12,879 bases of DNA from Microbacteriaceae bacterium (GCA_003454135.1 DMKW01000051.1:7408-20286), one strand, 5' to 3'; numbered from the stretch's first letter, positions 1 to 6,450 are shown. Translations and numbers: made by a program. The notes: generated by a model not told the origin, from the letters alone.

Positions 1-276
1 GGCCTCACCAAGAGCTACGACCTCATCTTCAACGGCGTCGAGATCTCCACTGGCGCCCAGCGCGAGCACCGCATCGACGTGCTCGAGGCGCAGGCACGCG
101 ACAAGGGGCTCGACCCGGAGGAGCTCGGGTTCTACCTCGACTTCTTCCGCTACGGGGTGCCGCCGCACGGCGGATTCGGCATGGGCCTCAGTCGTGTGCT
201 CATGCTCCTGCTGCACCAGGCGAACCTGCGCGAGGTCACCTACCTCTTCCGCGGCCCGACCAGGCTTCTGCCGTAG
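1..276 (+). CDS. aspS: Aspartate--tRNA ligase, archaeal/non-discriminating type, C-terminal end (5' end outside window)
   Basis: The last 91 residues of a class II aminoacyl-tRNA synthetase, open from the first base in frame 1 to TAG at 274-276. Class II motif 3 is visible as GGFGMGLSRVLMLLL, whose arginine normally binds ATP. The protein ends seven to eight residues after a TYLFRGPTR segment, as expected for the short archaeal-type AspRS (about 430 residues in the family). The long bacterial AspRS carries an extra insertion and tail. Enzymes of this type charge tRNA-Asp and often also tRNA-Asn, the latter then amidated by GatCAB; this is family knowledge, since the discriminating residues lie outside the window. 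The usual motif-3 E/A-R is S-R here. Family is clear; exact tRNA specificity cannot be judged. Confidence 0.85.
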   Translation, partial: GLTKSYDLIFNGVEISTGAQREHRIDVLEAQARDKGLDPEELGFYLDFFRYGVPPHGGFGMGLSRVLMLLLHQANLREVTYLFRGPTRLLP

Positions 277-285
277 CCGGACTGG

Positions 286-291
286 TACCGT
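286..291 (+). promoter_or_regulatory. Putative -10 element of a leaderless transcript (acidic hypothetical gene)
   Basis: TACCGT ends seven bases before the ATG at 299, so transcription would start at or within a base of the start codon. No clear -35 and no Shine-Dalgarno sequence are seen. It supports ATG 299 over the in-frame GTG at 290. Confidence 0.4.
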
Positions 292-298
292 GACGAGC

Positions 299-868
299 AT
301 GGAAAACGGATCACCAGACAGCAGGAAGTCGGCAGTGGCGGCGGGCCTGGAGCTTCTCGCCATCCTCGAGCGGCACATCAAGCTGCTCGAGACCGAACAG
401 GACCAGGACGACGCGGCCGTCGAGGTCGACCGGCTGCTCTGGGAAGCCGTCGGCGCGTACGGTGAGGCGCTCGACGAACTGTACGACAGCGAGGACGAGG
501 AAGACGAGGCGACAACGCCCGACGAGCTCACGTTCACGGTTCGCACCCGGTACGACTACACCGTGGTCGACGAGAAGGCGTTCCTGTCTGCGGGCAAGGG
601 CGTCGGCGCTGCCGTGTTCTCCCTGCTCGAACGCGCGGGCGGCAGGCCGATCAGCGCGCTCGAGGTTCCGTCGCTCGAAACCGGCAGCGGCATCCTCACG
701 GTGCACCTCAACAACGAACCGCTCGTCTCGTCGGACTTCCAGGCGGCGGATGAACCGACCGACCTGCTGCTCGTCGACCCGGACGAGACCCTCGCCTACG
801 TTCTCGACGAGCCGGTGTACGAGTCGCGGGCAGAGGCCGAAGCGGCCGCCAAACTGCGCGAAGACTAG
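299..868 (+). CDS. Conserved acidic hypothetical protein
   Basis: A 189-residue soluble protein with no signal peptide or membrane segment. Residues about 10-60 are predicted helical and acidic, with a D/E-rich stretch near 62-72. The C-terminal two thirds alternate strands and helices and end in an alanine/glutamate-rich helix. I do not recognise a named domain; it looks like a lineage-specific actinobacterial protein. The frame is open upstream to 194, but that part overlaps the aspS end in another frame, so ATG 299 is preferred; GTG 290 is possible. Its TAG shares the palindrome CTAG (865-868) with the stop codon of the convergent Dabb gene, so the two genes abut with no spacer. Function unknown. 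Confidence 0.75.
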   Translation: MENGSPDSRKSAVAAGLELLAILERHIKLLETEQDQDDAAVEVDRLLWEAVGAYGEALDELYDSEDEEDEATTPDELTFTVRTRYDYTVVDEKAFLSAGKGVGAAVFSLLERAGGRPISALEVPSLETGSGILTVHLNNEPLVSSDFQAADEPTDLLLVDPDETLAYVLDEPVYESRAEAEAAAKLRED

Positions 869-1164
869 GCGATGAGATCCACGGTGGCCTGCTCCTGCAC
901 GACCGACCGGATGTAGCCGCCCACCTTTTGGTGCTCGGGGTGCACCTGGTACGCCTCGAGCCCGTCCTCGTCGTCGAAGTCGACGATGAGCCCGAGGTCC
1001 CAGTGGTTGGGGCCGGTCACGACGGTCGGGCCAACGCTCAGGGCGCGGATCGACGGCACCGTGCCCACGAGCGACTGCAGGCCCGAGACGATCCGCTCGA
1101 TCTTCTCCCGGCCTTCCGCGCTGTCGGTATCCGCAATCTTCCAGCACACGACGTGTTTGAGCAT
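865..1164 (-). CDS. Dabb-family (stress-responsive alpha/beta barrel) protein
   Basis: A 99-residue protein matching the small dimeric alpha/beta-barrel Dabb fold. It opens with the typical MLKHVVCWK strand, continues with a helix containing EKIERIVSGLQSL, then strands SIRALSVGPTVV and LGLIVDFDDEDGLEAY, and has the conserved HPEHQKV segment at about residues 75-81. Family members include plant stress proteins and small bacterial enzymes or heme/polyketide-binding relatives; substrate cannot be assigned here. It lies 3 bp downstream of the glutaredoxin-like gene on the same strand, so the two are probably co-transcribed and translationally linked. Its stop codon overlaps that of the convergent hypothetical gene in the shared CTAG. 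Confidence 0.85.
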   Translation of the reverse strand: MLKHVVCWKIADTDSAEGREKIERIVSGLQSLVGTVPSIRALSVGPTVVTGPNHWDLGLIVDFDDEDGLEAYQVHPEHQKVGGYIRSVVQEQATVDLIA

Positions 1165-1167
1165 TCG

Positions 1168-1437
1168 CTAGATCTCCAGTAAGGCGGCGCGCAGCCGTTC
1201 GGCATCGACGCGCCAGATGTTGTGCACGCGCCCGTTGAGCAGCAGCACGGGGATTTCTTCGACGTACTTGTCTAGCAGGGCCGGGTCGTCGAGGATCGAG
1301 AGCTCAGCGACCGTGATCGACGGAGCAGCCGCGTTCGACGCGAGCTCGAGCACCACGGAGTCGATGACCTCGCGCGCCACGTCGCACAGGTGGCACCCGG
1401 GCTTGCGGATGAGGGTCAACTCGGCGTTGGGCACCAT
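1168..1437 (-). CDS. Glutaredoxin-family thiol-disulfide protein
   Basis: An 89-residue thioredoxin-fold protein of the short actinobacterial glutaredoxin-like (DUF836-type) group. The redox motif is C-H-L-C at residues 15-18, right after the first strand (ELTLIRKPGC). The cis-proline segment is EEIPVLLLNG at about 65-74. It probably reduces protein disulfides in the cytoplasm; the partner is unknown. Two starts are possible: ATG at 1437, or GTG at 1434. TACTCT (1446-1441) stands exactly six bases before the GTG, the spacing seen for other leaderless starts in this window, which favours GTG 1434. First gene of a two-gene unit with the Dabb gene. Confidence 0.85.
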   Translation of the reverse strand: MVPNAELTLIRKPGCHLCDVAREVIDSVVLELASNAAAPSITVAELSILDDPALLDKYVEEIPVLLLNGRVHNIWRVDAERLRAALLEI

Positions 1438-1440
1438 GCC

Positions 1441-1446
1441 AGAGTA
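1441..1446 (-). promoter_or_regulatory. Putative -10 element of the glutaredoxin-Dabb unit
   Basis: On the minus strand TACTCT is followed by six bases and then GTG (1434). This fits a leaderless transcript starting at that codon. No clear -35 is seen. Confidence 0.35.
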
Positions 1447-1488
1447 CTGCCGCAGCTCGCGGGCAGACTCGTTCGCAGAAACAGGAAA

Positions 1489-1511
1489 CGCCAGACCTCC
1501 AGGGTCTGGCG
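1489..1511 (-). terminator. Intrinsic terminator-like hairpin after the bS22 gene
   Basis: A perfect 9-bp stem (CGCCAGACC at 1489-1497 with GGTCTGGCG at 1503-1511) closes a 5-base loop. Read on the minus strand it is followed by a T-rich run, TTTCCTGTTTC. It sits 33 bp beyond the bS22 stop codon and before the glutaredoxin promoter. Confidence 0.7.
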
Positions 1512-1543
1512 CTCATGTTGAGCAGGTCACTCGCGAGAGTGCT

Positions 1544-1642
1544 CTACTTCTTGTTGCGACGCTGATGACGAGTCTTGCGAAGCAGCTTGCGATGCTTCTT
1601 CTTCGCCATGCGCTTGCGACGCTTCTTGATTACGGAACCCAT
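1544..1642 (-). CDS. Small ribosomal protein bS22-like (AURKAIP1/COX24 domain protein)
   Basis: A 32-residue, extremely basic ORF on the minus strand. It begins MGSVIKKRRKRMAKKKH and ends QRRNKK before TAG; 19 of 32 residues are Lys or Arg. It matches the tiny actinobacterial protein annotated AURKAIP1/COX24-domain, seen in mycobacterial ribosomes as bS22 near the decoding region of the 30S subunit. The start is ATG at 1642 with a GAGG Shine-Dalgarno sequence five bases upstream. A leader of about 77 nt separates it from a good -10 (TAGAAT), and an intrinsic-type terminator follows. As in mycobacteria (the Rv0500A/Rv0500B region), it lies next to a small excisionase-like HTH gene and near proC. 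That synteny adds strong support. Confidence 0.9.
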   Translation of the reverse strand: MGSVIKKRRKRMAKKKHRKLLRKTRHQRRNKK

Positions 1643-1725
1643 ACGCACCTCATAAATTCTGGCTTCAACTGTCCGTGAAGGGACGACCGGGTCCGTTCAG
1701 AACCGCGGAAAAATTGCCTCGGGTC

Positions 1726-1731
1726 ATTCTA
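1726..1731 (-). promoter_or_regulatory. -10 element of the bS22 gene
   Basis: TAGAAT on the minus strand (5 of 6 to TATAAT). A TAGTCA stands about 17 bases upstream as a partial -35 (4 of 6). It predicts a start near 1719 and a 5' leader of about 77 nt, unlike the mostly leaderless neighbours. A leader with a Shine-Dalgarno sequence fits a highly expressed ribosomal protein. Confidence 0.5.
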
Positions 1732-1774
1732 CCCGCACGGCGCGGGCTTGACTAACCGCGCCAAGTCCGGCCGG

Positions 1775-1969
1775 TCAGCCGACGTCGGCGATGTGGGAGT
1801 CGATCGCCGCCAGGACGGCAGACTCCGGCACGCGAAACGAGCGGCCGAACCGGATGGCCGGGAGCTCCCCAGAGTGCACGAGACGGTAGACGGTCATCTT
1901 CGAGACGCGCATCATGTCTGCGACCTCAGCAACGGTGAGAAAGCGCACGTCGGAGAGATCGCGTGTCAT
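1775..1969 (-). CDS. Excisionase-family helix-turn-helix DNA-binding protein
   Basis: A 64-residue MerR/excisionase-type winged HTH. The helix-turn-helix is FLTVAEVADMMRVSKMTVYRL at residues 10-30, and the wing is GELPAIRFGRSFRVPES at 34-50. The protein is the bare domain with no effector region. Its order with bS22 and proC matches the mycobacterial Rv0500A locus, so it is a chromosomal regulator or nucleoid-type protein, not a phage excisionase; no integrase or att site is nearby. Its operator and targets are unknown. ATG 1969 has an AAAGGGG tract 11 bases upstream. The 114-bp gap to the ArsR gene contains TACGAT (2049-2044, minus) as a possible -10. Confidence 0.85.
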   Translation of the reverse strand: MTRDLSDVRFLTVAEVADMMRVSKMTVYRLVHSGELPAIRFGRSFRVPESAVLAAIDSHIADVG

Positions 1970-2083
1970 ATCGGCTGTGCCCCTTTGTGTTCCAGTGAGA
2001 TTGGGAACGTCCGCACTCGCAACGGGTGTTACTGGAGTGCTAAATCGTAACTGTAGGGGCTAACGTGCTTGGCGGGCAACCGC

Positions 2084-2617
2084 CTATTTATCGTCCTTGC
2101 GGCCGAGCTTCTTCTTGATCGGGTCGATGACGCGGCGCTCGACATTTTGCGAGGCGTCGTACAGGGCCGTGCGAGCCTGGAACGACGCCGCCGCGGCGGC
2201 GCGTCCGACCGCGGTTCCGGCATCGGCGGGATGCTGCAGCGTGTCGGCAGCGCGACGGAACGGCTCGGGAACCTGCACTCCCGACCACGCGGCGAAGACC
2301 GCGGACGACGCCGCCTCCGTCGCCGTGTCGAAGTCGGCGCTCAGAAACGGGATGAGCCAGTCTTCGAGTTCTTCGAGCGGGCTCGTGTCGATGCTGTAGT
2401 ACCGGTGCTGGCCCTCCTCGCGCACGGTCACGAGGCCATGATCGCGAAGCACCTTGAGGTGCTTCGACACGGTCGGCTGGCTGAGCCCCATCTTGTCGAC
2501 GATCTCACCGACGCTGATCTCACCGGAATCGGAGTCGACGTTGACGTAGCGGTCGAGAAGCACCTGGAGGAGGTCGCGGCGGGTAGGGTCAGCAACCACG
2601 TCAAAGATGTCAGCCAT
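2084..2617 (-). CDS. ArsR-family winged-helix transcriptional regulator
   Basis: A 177-residue regulator. The N-terminal winged HTH (residues 3-77) has the ArsR/SmtB layout: ADPTRRDLLQVL in helix 1-2, then SVGEIVDKMGLSQPTVSKHL as the HTH, and the wing VREEGQHRYYSID. The ELCVCDL metal motif of classical SmtB/ArsR proteins is absent, so a metal sensor is unlikely. The ~95-residue C-terminal extension is alanine-rich, then basic (PIKKKLGRK), and is not a domain I recognise. The start is ATG 2617, preceded at the leaderless spacing by TAGCCT, with TTGGGG 17 bases further up. It lies between the HTH gene and proC, an insertion relative to the mycobacterial order. Targets unknown. Confidence 0.85.
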   Translation of the reverse strand: MADIFDVVADPTRRDLLQVLLDRYVNVDSDSGEISVGEIVDKMGLSQPTVSKHLKVLRDHGLVTVREEGQHRYYSIDTSPLEELEDWLIPFLSADFDTATEAASSAVFAAWSGVQVPEPFRRAADTLQHPADAGTAVGRAAAAASFQARTALYDASQNVERRVIDPIKKKLGRKDDK

Positions 2618-2623
2618 TCCGAC

Positions 2624-2652
2624 AGGCTACCGGCCCTGCGGGCTCACCCCAA
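2624..2652 (-). promoter_or_regulatory. Leaderless-type promoter of the ArsR gene
   Basis: Minus strand TTGGGG (2652-2647), 17-base spacer, TAGCCT (2629-2624), six bases, then ATG. The ArsR gene therefore has its own promoter in the 48-bp gap after proC. Confidence 0.45.
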
Positions 2653-2665
2653 TAAAGAACGCCGG

Positions 2666-3490
2666 TCAGCCGGCGGCAAGTTCTCGGGCGCGGGCGAGCG
2701 CGGCGGAGGTGGCCCGGTCGAAGACCGACCGCAGGTCGGCCGCCTCGAGTACGGCGATCGCGCGCTCGGTCGTGCCCTTGGGGCTCGTCACCCTCCTCCG
2801 CAGCTCGGCCGGCCTCTCCCCGGACGCGACGAGCAGCTCCGCGGCACCGAGGAAGGTCCCGTTCACCATGGTGGCCGCCTCCTCCTCCGTGAACCCCATG
2901 CCGACGGCCGTGGCGGTTAGCTGCTCGATGAGATAAAAGACGTAGGCCGGTCCTGATCCGGAAATCGTGCTGAGCGCGTCGATGCGGCTCTCGTCGATCT
3001 CGAGCACTTCGCCGATTGTTTCGAACAGGGCCTGAGCGAGCGCGAGATGCTCGGCGGTCGCCCGCGACCCGGCGCTCAGCCCCGTCACGCCCCGCCCCAC
3101 CACGGCGGGAGTGTTCGGCATCGCACGCAGCACGACGCCGGGCACGATCGCCTCCATCGTCGCCGTCGGAACGCCCGCCGCGACACTCACGACGATCGCG
3201 TCCGGCGCGAGGGCCGGCGCGATCTCGCGCAACAGATCCGGAACCATCGCCGGCTTCACCCCGACGAGCACGATACGGGCTCCGCGCACCGCGTCGAGGT
3301 TCGCCTCCGGCGTGTTCTCCAGGGCGAGAGACGTCACGACGGGCGAGCGCAGCGGCGCCGCCTTGGCCTCGGTGCGATTGGTGACCCGGATGCCGCCGGT
3401 CACGGTCACCGTCGGCGAAAGCAGTCCGGATAGGATCGCCCCTCCCATCGAACCCGCTCCGAGAATGGCGATGGTCGGGAGGGTAGTCAT
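2666..3490 (-). CDS. proC: Pyrroline-5-carboxylate reductase
   Basis: A 274-residue enzyme catalysing the last step of proline synthesis: NAD(P)H-dependent reduction of 1-pyrroline-5-carboxylate to L-proline in the cytoplasm. The N-terminal Rossmann fold shows GAGSMG at residues 11-16. VGVKP (76-80) and MPNTP (124-128) are the standard family blocks. The C-terminal dimerisation and substrate region carries the signature SGSGPAYVFY (177-186). Length is usual for the family. ATG 3490 is the natural start, since TAGGAT lies six bases upstream in a leaderless arrangement. It diverges from the CDF transporter with only 23 bp between start codons. No other proline genes are in the window, as is common when proC stands alone. 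Confidence 0.95.
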   Translation of the reverse strand: MTTLPTIAILGAGSMGGAILSGLLSPTVTVTGGIRVTNRTEAKAAPLRSPVVTSLALENTPEANLDAVRGARIVLVGVKPAMVPDLLREIAPALAPDAIVVSVAAGVPTATMEAIVPGVVLRAMPNTPAVVGRGVTGLSAGSRATAEHLALAQALFETIGEVLEIDESRIDALSTISGSGPAYVFYLIEQLTATAVGMGFTEEEAATMVNGTFLGAAELLVASGERPAELRRRVTSPKGTTERAIAVLEAADLRSVFDRATSAALARARELAAG

Positions 3491-3496
3491 CCCACC

Positions 3497-3506
3497 ATCC
3501 TAGGAT
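3497..3506. promoter_or_regulatory. Shared palindromic divergent -10 element (proC / CDF transporter)
   Basis: The 10-base perfect palindrome ATCCTAGGAT reads TAGGAT on both strands. It ends six bases before the proC ATG (minus) and seven bases before the transporter ATG (plus). Each half gives a TAnnnT -10 at leaderless spacing, and the two overlap by CTAG-core bases, so only one polymerase could occupy the site at a time. Confidence 0.5.
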
Positions 3507-3513
3507 TGACGGC

Positions 3514-4476
3514 ATGAGCACACAGGGCAGCAACCGAGCGATCGTCGCGGCACTGCTCGCCAATCTCGCGATCGCGGTGACGAAGTTTGTGGCCTGGGCA
3601 TTCTCCGGTTCGAGCTCGTTGCTCGCGGAGTGCGTGCACTCCCTCGCAGACACCGGTAACCAGGTGCTGCTGTTGCGCGGCGGTTCCCGCTCGAAGAAGA
3701 AAGCAGACCAGCAGCATCCGTTCGGCTTCGGCCGTGAGCGCTACGTGTACGCGTTCGTCGTGTCGATCATCCTGTTCAGCGTCGGTGGCGTCTTCTCGCT
3801 CTACGAGGGGTTCGACAAGCTGCAGCATCCTCACCCCCTCGACAATGCATGGCTGCCCATCGTCGTGCTGATCGTGGCGATCATCGCCGAGTCGTTCTCG
3901 CTGCGCACGGCGGTTCGCGAGTCCAACCACACGCGGGGCGAACAGGGCTGGATCTCGTTCATCCGCCACGCGAAGGCTCCGGAGCTTCCCGTGGTGCTGC
4001 TCGAAGACGTCGCGGCGCTCGCTGGTCTCGTGTTCGCATTCCTCGGCGTCGTTCTCACCATCGTCACGGGAGACGCCGTGTTCGACGCGATCGGCACTCT
4101 CCTCATCGGCGTGCTGCTCGTGGTCGTCGCGATCATCCTGGGCATGGAGACCAAGAGCCTGCTTGTTGGCGAGGGGGCGAGCACCGCGGATGTCGAACGC
4201 ATCCGCGACGCGATCAACGCCGACAAGGAGGTCGAGGCCCTCATTCACATGAAGACGCTCTATCTCGGTCCGGACGAGATGCTCGTGGCGGCGAAGATCG
4301 CGTTCTCCGGGAAGAAGAAGCTCGCGGATGTCGCCACGGCCATCAACGCGCTCGAGGCGCGAGTGCGCGAAGCTGTGCCGATCGCTCGTGTGATCTACAT
4401 CGAACCCGACGTGTACGTGGCTCCCGGCGTGGGCAGCCCCTCCACCGAGGCGATCATCATCAAAGCGGCGGACTAG
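3514..4476 (+). CDS. Cation diffusion facilitator (CDF) family metal transporter
   Basis: A 320-residue inner-membrane exporter of the CDF/SLC30 family, normally a Zn2+, Mn2+, Fe2+ or Co2+/H+ antiporter. Six hydrophobic segments are visible at about residues 9-30, 34-54, 78-97, 112-130, 157-183 and 192-209. A cytoplasmic C-terminal domain (about 215-305) follows. The TM2 metal site is ECVHSLADTGNQ with H42 and D46; HPFGFGRER (68-76) is the conserved loop after TM2. The TM5 site reads LLEDVAAL (E164-D165) in place of the common HxxxD, which is closer to the SLC30A9-like branch than to YiiP. The metal is therefore uncertain. It is followed after 4 bp by the amidotransferase gene, so they probably share a transcript. 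Confidence 0.9.
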   Translation: MSTQGSNRAIVAALLANLAIAVTKFVAWAFSGSSSLLAECVHSLADTGNQVLLLRGGSRSKKKADQQHPFGFGRERYVYAFVVSIILFSVGGVFSLYEGFDKLQHPHPLDNAWLPIVVLIVAIIAESFSLRTAVRESNHTRGEQGWISFIRHAKAPELPVVLLEDVAALAGLVFAFLGVVLTIVTGDAVFDAIGTLLIGVLLVVVAIILGMETKSLLVGEGASTADVERIRDAINADKEVEALIHMKTLYLGPDEMLVAAKIAFSGKKKLADVATAINALEARVREAVPIARVIYIEPDVYVAPGVGSPSTEAIIIKAAD

Positions 4477-4480
4477 CTCG

Positions 4481-5176
4481 ATGGCTCGCGTCGCGCTCGT
4501 CATCCGACACCTGGGGATCGCCCACCTCGGCAACCTCGAACCCGTGCTGCTCGCGAACGACTACGAGGTGCGCTACGTCGACGTGACGACCGACGCGCTG
4601 CTGGCCGACCCCACCGAGCCGGAGCTCGTGGTCGTGCTCGGCGGCGATATGGGGGTCTACGAGAAGCACGAGCATCCGTTCATCGACCGCGAACTCGCCT
4701 TTCTCGAGCGCCGGCTCGAGGCCGAGCGCGCGACCCTCGGCATCTGCCTCGGCGCCCAGATGATGGCTGAGGCCCTCGGCGAGACGGTCCGCAAGGGAAA
4801 GACCGTGGAAATCGGCTTCCGCGAGGTGCGGCCGACGGATGCCGGGCTCGATTCGCCCGTGCGCCACGTTGCCGGAGTGCCGATGATGCAGTGGCACGGG
4901 GACACCTTTGGACTGCCGTCCGGTGCGACAAGGCTCGCGAGTTCCGCCGAGTACAGCAACGAGGCGTGGAGCCTCGGCGACCACGCTCTCGCGGTGCAAT
5001 TCCACCCCGAACTCACCGGCGACATGTACGAAGAGTGGATCACCGACGGTCTGCCGGAGCTCGAGCGCCACGGGATCGATCCCGACGACCTTCGTGCGCA
5101 GGCGGCGAGGCACGGAGCGGCCATGGAGCAGGCGTCGATCGCGATGTTCGGCGAATGGCTCGGCCTGCAGCCCTGA
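4481..5176 (+). CDS. Class I glutamine amidotransferase domain protein (GMP synthase-like)
   Basis: A stand-alone 231-residue GATase1 domain. The nucleophile elbow is LGICLGAQ with C89. The rest of the triad is VQFHPEL with H175 and E177, and the oxyanion strand GGDMGVY sits at 54-60. There is no synthetase or ATP-pyrophosphatase domain. Members of this group hydrolyse glutamine or act on gamma-glutamyl compounds (YfeJ/PuuD-like neighbours), so the actual substrate is open. The start codon is 4 bp after the CDF stop, consistent with co-transcription, although no functional link to metal transport is evident. It converges with tadA over a GC-rich nested inverted repeat. Confidence 0.88.
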   Translation: MARVALVIRHLGIAHLGNLEPVLLANDYEVRYVDVTTDALLADPTEPELVVVLGGDMGVYEKHEHPFIDRELAFLERRLEAERATLGICLGAQMMAEALGETVRKGKTVEIGFREVRPTDAGLDSPVRHVAGVPMMQWHGDTFGLPSGATRLASSAEYSNEAWSLGDHALAVQFHPELTGDMYEEWITDGLPELERHGIDPDDLRAQAARHGAAMEQASIAMFGEWLGLQP

Positions 5177-5184
5177 CCTGCGCG

Positions 5185-5246
5185 GCGCGGGCGTATGTAC
5201 CCCGCGCGGTTGTACGAACACCCGCGCGGGACCCTTACGCCCGCGC
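5185..5246. terminator. Nested inverted repeat, probable bidirectional terminator
   Basis: The outer arms are 11 bp perfect (5185-5195 with 5236-5246). The inner arms are 9 bp perfect (CCCGCGCGG at 5201-5209 with CCGCGCGGG at 5222-5230). The element fills the 76-bp gap between convergent genes. No U-tract is present on either side, so it would act as a stable RNA end or a Rho-assisted stop. Confidence 0.55.
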
Positions 5247-5252
5247 GAAGGG

Positions 5253-5723
5253 CTAGAGCTCGCTGCGCGCCGCTTGGAAGAAGTCGGTGAGCAGCGCCGC
5301 GCACGCCTCCTCTTCCACGCCGCCGAAGACCTCGGCGCGGTGCGGCAGCCGGCGATCCCGCAGGATGTCGTAGACGGAGCCCGCAGCGCCCGCCTTCTCG
5401 TCCCACGCGCCGAAGACCACGACGGGCACGCGAGCCGCGAGGATCGCCCCGGCGCACATCGGGCACGGTTCGAGCGTCACGATGAGCGTCGTGTTCGTGA
5501 GGTGCCAGTCCCCCGTCGTGCCGGCGGCGTCCTGCAGGGCGAGCATCTCCGCGTGCGCTGTCGGGTCCTGGCGAAGTTCACGCTCGTTGCGACCGACGCC
5601 GATCGCAGTTCCTGACGAGTCGAGCACGATCGCCGCGACCGGAACATCGCCATGCGCGAGAGCGAGCTTCGCGCTCGCGACGGCCTCGAGCATCCGCTCG
5701 GTGTAGAGGGCTGGCACCGACAC
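5253..5723 (-). CDS. tadA: tRNA-specific adenosine deaminase
   Basis: A 156-residue zinc-dependent deaminase that converts A34 to inosine in the anticodon of tRNA-Arg(ACG), needed to read CGN codons. The zinc motif is complete: H57-A-E59 with E59 as proton shuttle, and PCPMC with C87 and C90. The frame is open to 5816, but that start would overlap the upp start. GTG at 5723 has a strong GGGAGG Shine-Dalgarno sequence six bases upstream and gives the normal family length, so it is chosen. This is one of the few genes here with a classic ribosome-binding site, so its mRNA is leadered. It diverges from upp with 54 bp between starts. Confidence 0.92.
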   Translation of the reverse strand: MSVPALYTERMLEAVASAKLALAHGDVPVAAIVLDSSGTAIGVGRNERELRQDPTAHAEMLALQDAAGTTGDWHLTNTTLIVTLEPCPMCAGAILAARVPVVVFGAWDEKAGAAGSVYDILRDRRLPHRAEVFGGVEEEACAALLTDFFQAARSEL

Positions 5724-5765
5724 TGCATACCTCCCGGTACTGGGCCGACCGTGGGGCCGACAAGC

Positions 5766-5771
5766 TAGATT
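5766..5771 (+). promoter_or_regulatory. -10 element of the upp gene, leaderless spacing
   Basis: TAGATT is followed by six bases and ATG 5778. No Shine-Dalgarno sequence precedes the ATG, and no clear -35 is seen. Confidence 0.45.
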
Positions 5772-5777
5772 GAGCCT

Positions 5778-6410
5778 ATGCGAGTCCACGTTGCCGACCA
5801 CCCTCTCGTCACCCACAAACTCACGGTTCTGCGCGACAAGACGACCCCGTCGCCCACCTTCCGTTCACTCGCGGAAGAGCTTGTCACGCTGCTCGCCTAC
5901 GAGGCGACCCGAAACGTGCGCGTCGAGGCCGTGACGGTCGAGACACCGGTGGCGACGGCTCACGGGCTGGCGATCAGCACCCCTCGGCCGCTCGTCGTGC
6001 CGATTCTGCGGGCCGGACTCGGGATGCTCGAAGGCATGGTCAAGCTCGTTCCGACCGCCGAGGTCGGCTTCCTCGGCATGGTGCGCAACGAGGAGACCCT
6101 CAAGCCTGACATCTACGCGGAGCGGCTGCCCGACGATCTCTCCAACCGCCAGTGCTTCGTGCTCGATCCCATGCTCGCCACGGGCGGATCTCTCATCGCG
6201 GCCATCGAGTACCTGTTCGACCGAGGGGCGGTGGATGTGACGGCGATCTGCCTCATCGCGGCGCCGGAGGGCCTCGCCGCGGTCGAGAAGGCAACGGAGG
6301 GCAGGGAGGTCACGATCGTCGTCGGCGCCCTCGACGAAAAGCTCAACGAGCTGGGATACATCGTGCCCGGACTCGGCGACGCAGGAGATCGGCTTTACGG
6401 CACGGTCTAG
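5778..6410 (+). CDS. upp: Uracil phosphoribosyltransferase
   Basis: A 210-residue salvage enzyme that joins uracil and PRPP to give UMP in the cytoplasm. Landmarks are VVPILRAGLGM (73-83), the PRPP loop FVLDPMLATGGS (127-138) and the C-terminal uracil-binding stretch YIVPGLGDAGDRLYGT (194-209). Length is exactly that of the family. ATG 5778 is supported by the leaderless -10 at 5766 and by alignment of the N-terminus (VADHPLVTHKLTVLRD is the standard opening). It stands alone. The pseudouridine-degrading pair about 3 kb downstream would release uracil, so the two could form one salvage route. A GC hairpin with a T-run follows the stop codon. Confidence 0.96.
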   Translation: MRVHVADHPLVTHKLTVLRDKTTPSPTFRSLAEELVTLLAYEATRNVRVEAVTVETPVATAHGLAISTPRPLVVPILRAGLGMLEGMVKLVPTAEVGFLGMVRNEETLKPDIYAERLPDDLSNRQCFVLDPMLATGGSLIAAIEYLFDRGAVDVTAICLIAAPEGLAAVEKATEGREVTIVVGALDEKLNELGYIVPGLGDAGDRLYGTV

Positions 6411-6420
6411 GCGCGATTCG

Positions 6421-6450
6421 AGCGCGGCGACCCCGGCGCGCTTGACTTTT
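6421..6450 (+). terminator. Possible intrinsic terminator of upp
   Basis: AGCGCG (6421-6426) pairs with CGCGCT (6437-6442) over a 10-base loop and is followed by TGACTTTT. The 3' side overlaps the -35 hexamer of the next promoter. Confidence 0.4.

Noticed and set aside
311..1147. Minus-strand 278-codon frame across the acidic hypothetical gene
   Set aside because: It is Arg/Gly-rich, overlaps two supported genes in other frames, and has no start signals; typical of high-GC shadow frames.
1775..1969. The excisionase-like HTH as a sign of a prophage or integrative element
   Set aside because: No integrase, attachment repeats or phage genes are nearby, and the bS22/proC synteny shows it is a core chromosomal gene.
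3487..4533. 348-codon minus-strand frame opposite the CDF gene
   Set aside because: It is His/Asp/Arg/Glu-rich, as expected for the antisense of a membrane protein, with no recognisable domain.
5253..5816. A longer tadA frame starting at 5816
   Set aside because: It would overlap the upp start and add 31 residues unlike TadA. GTG 5723 has a GGGAGG site at the right distance and gives the family length.
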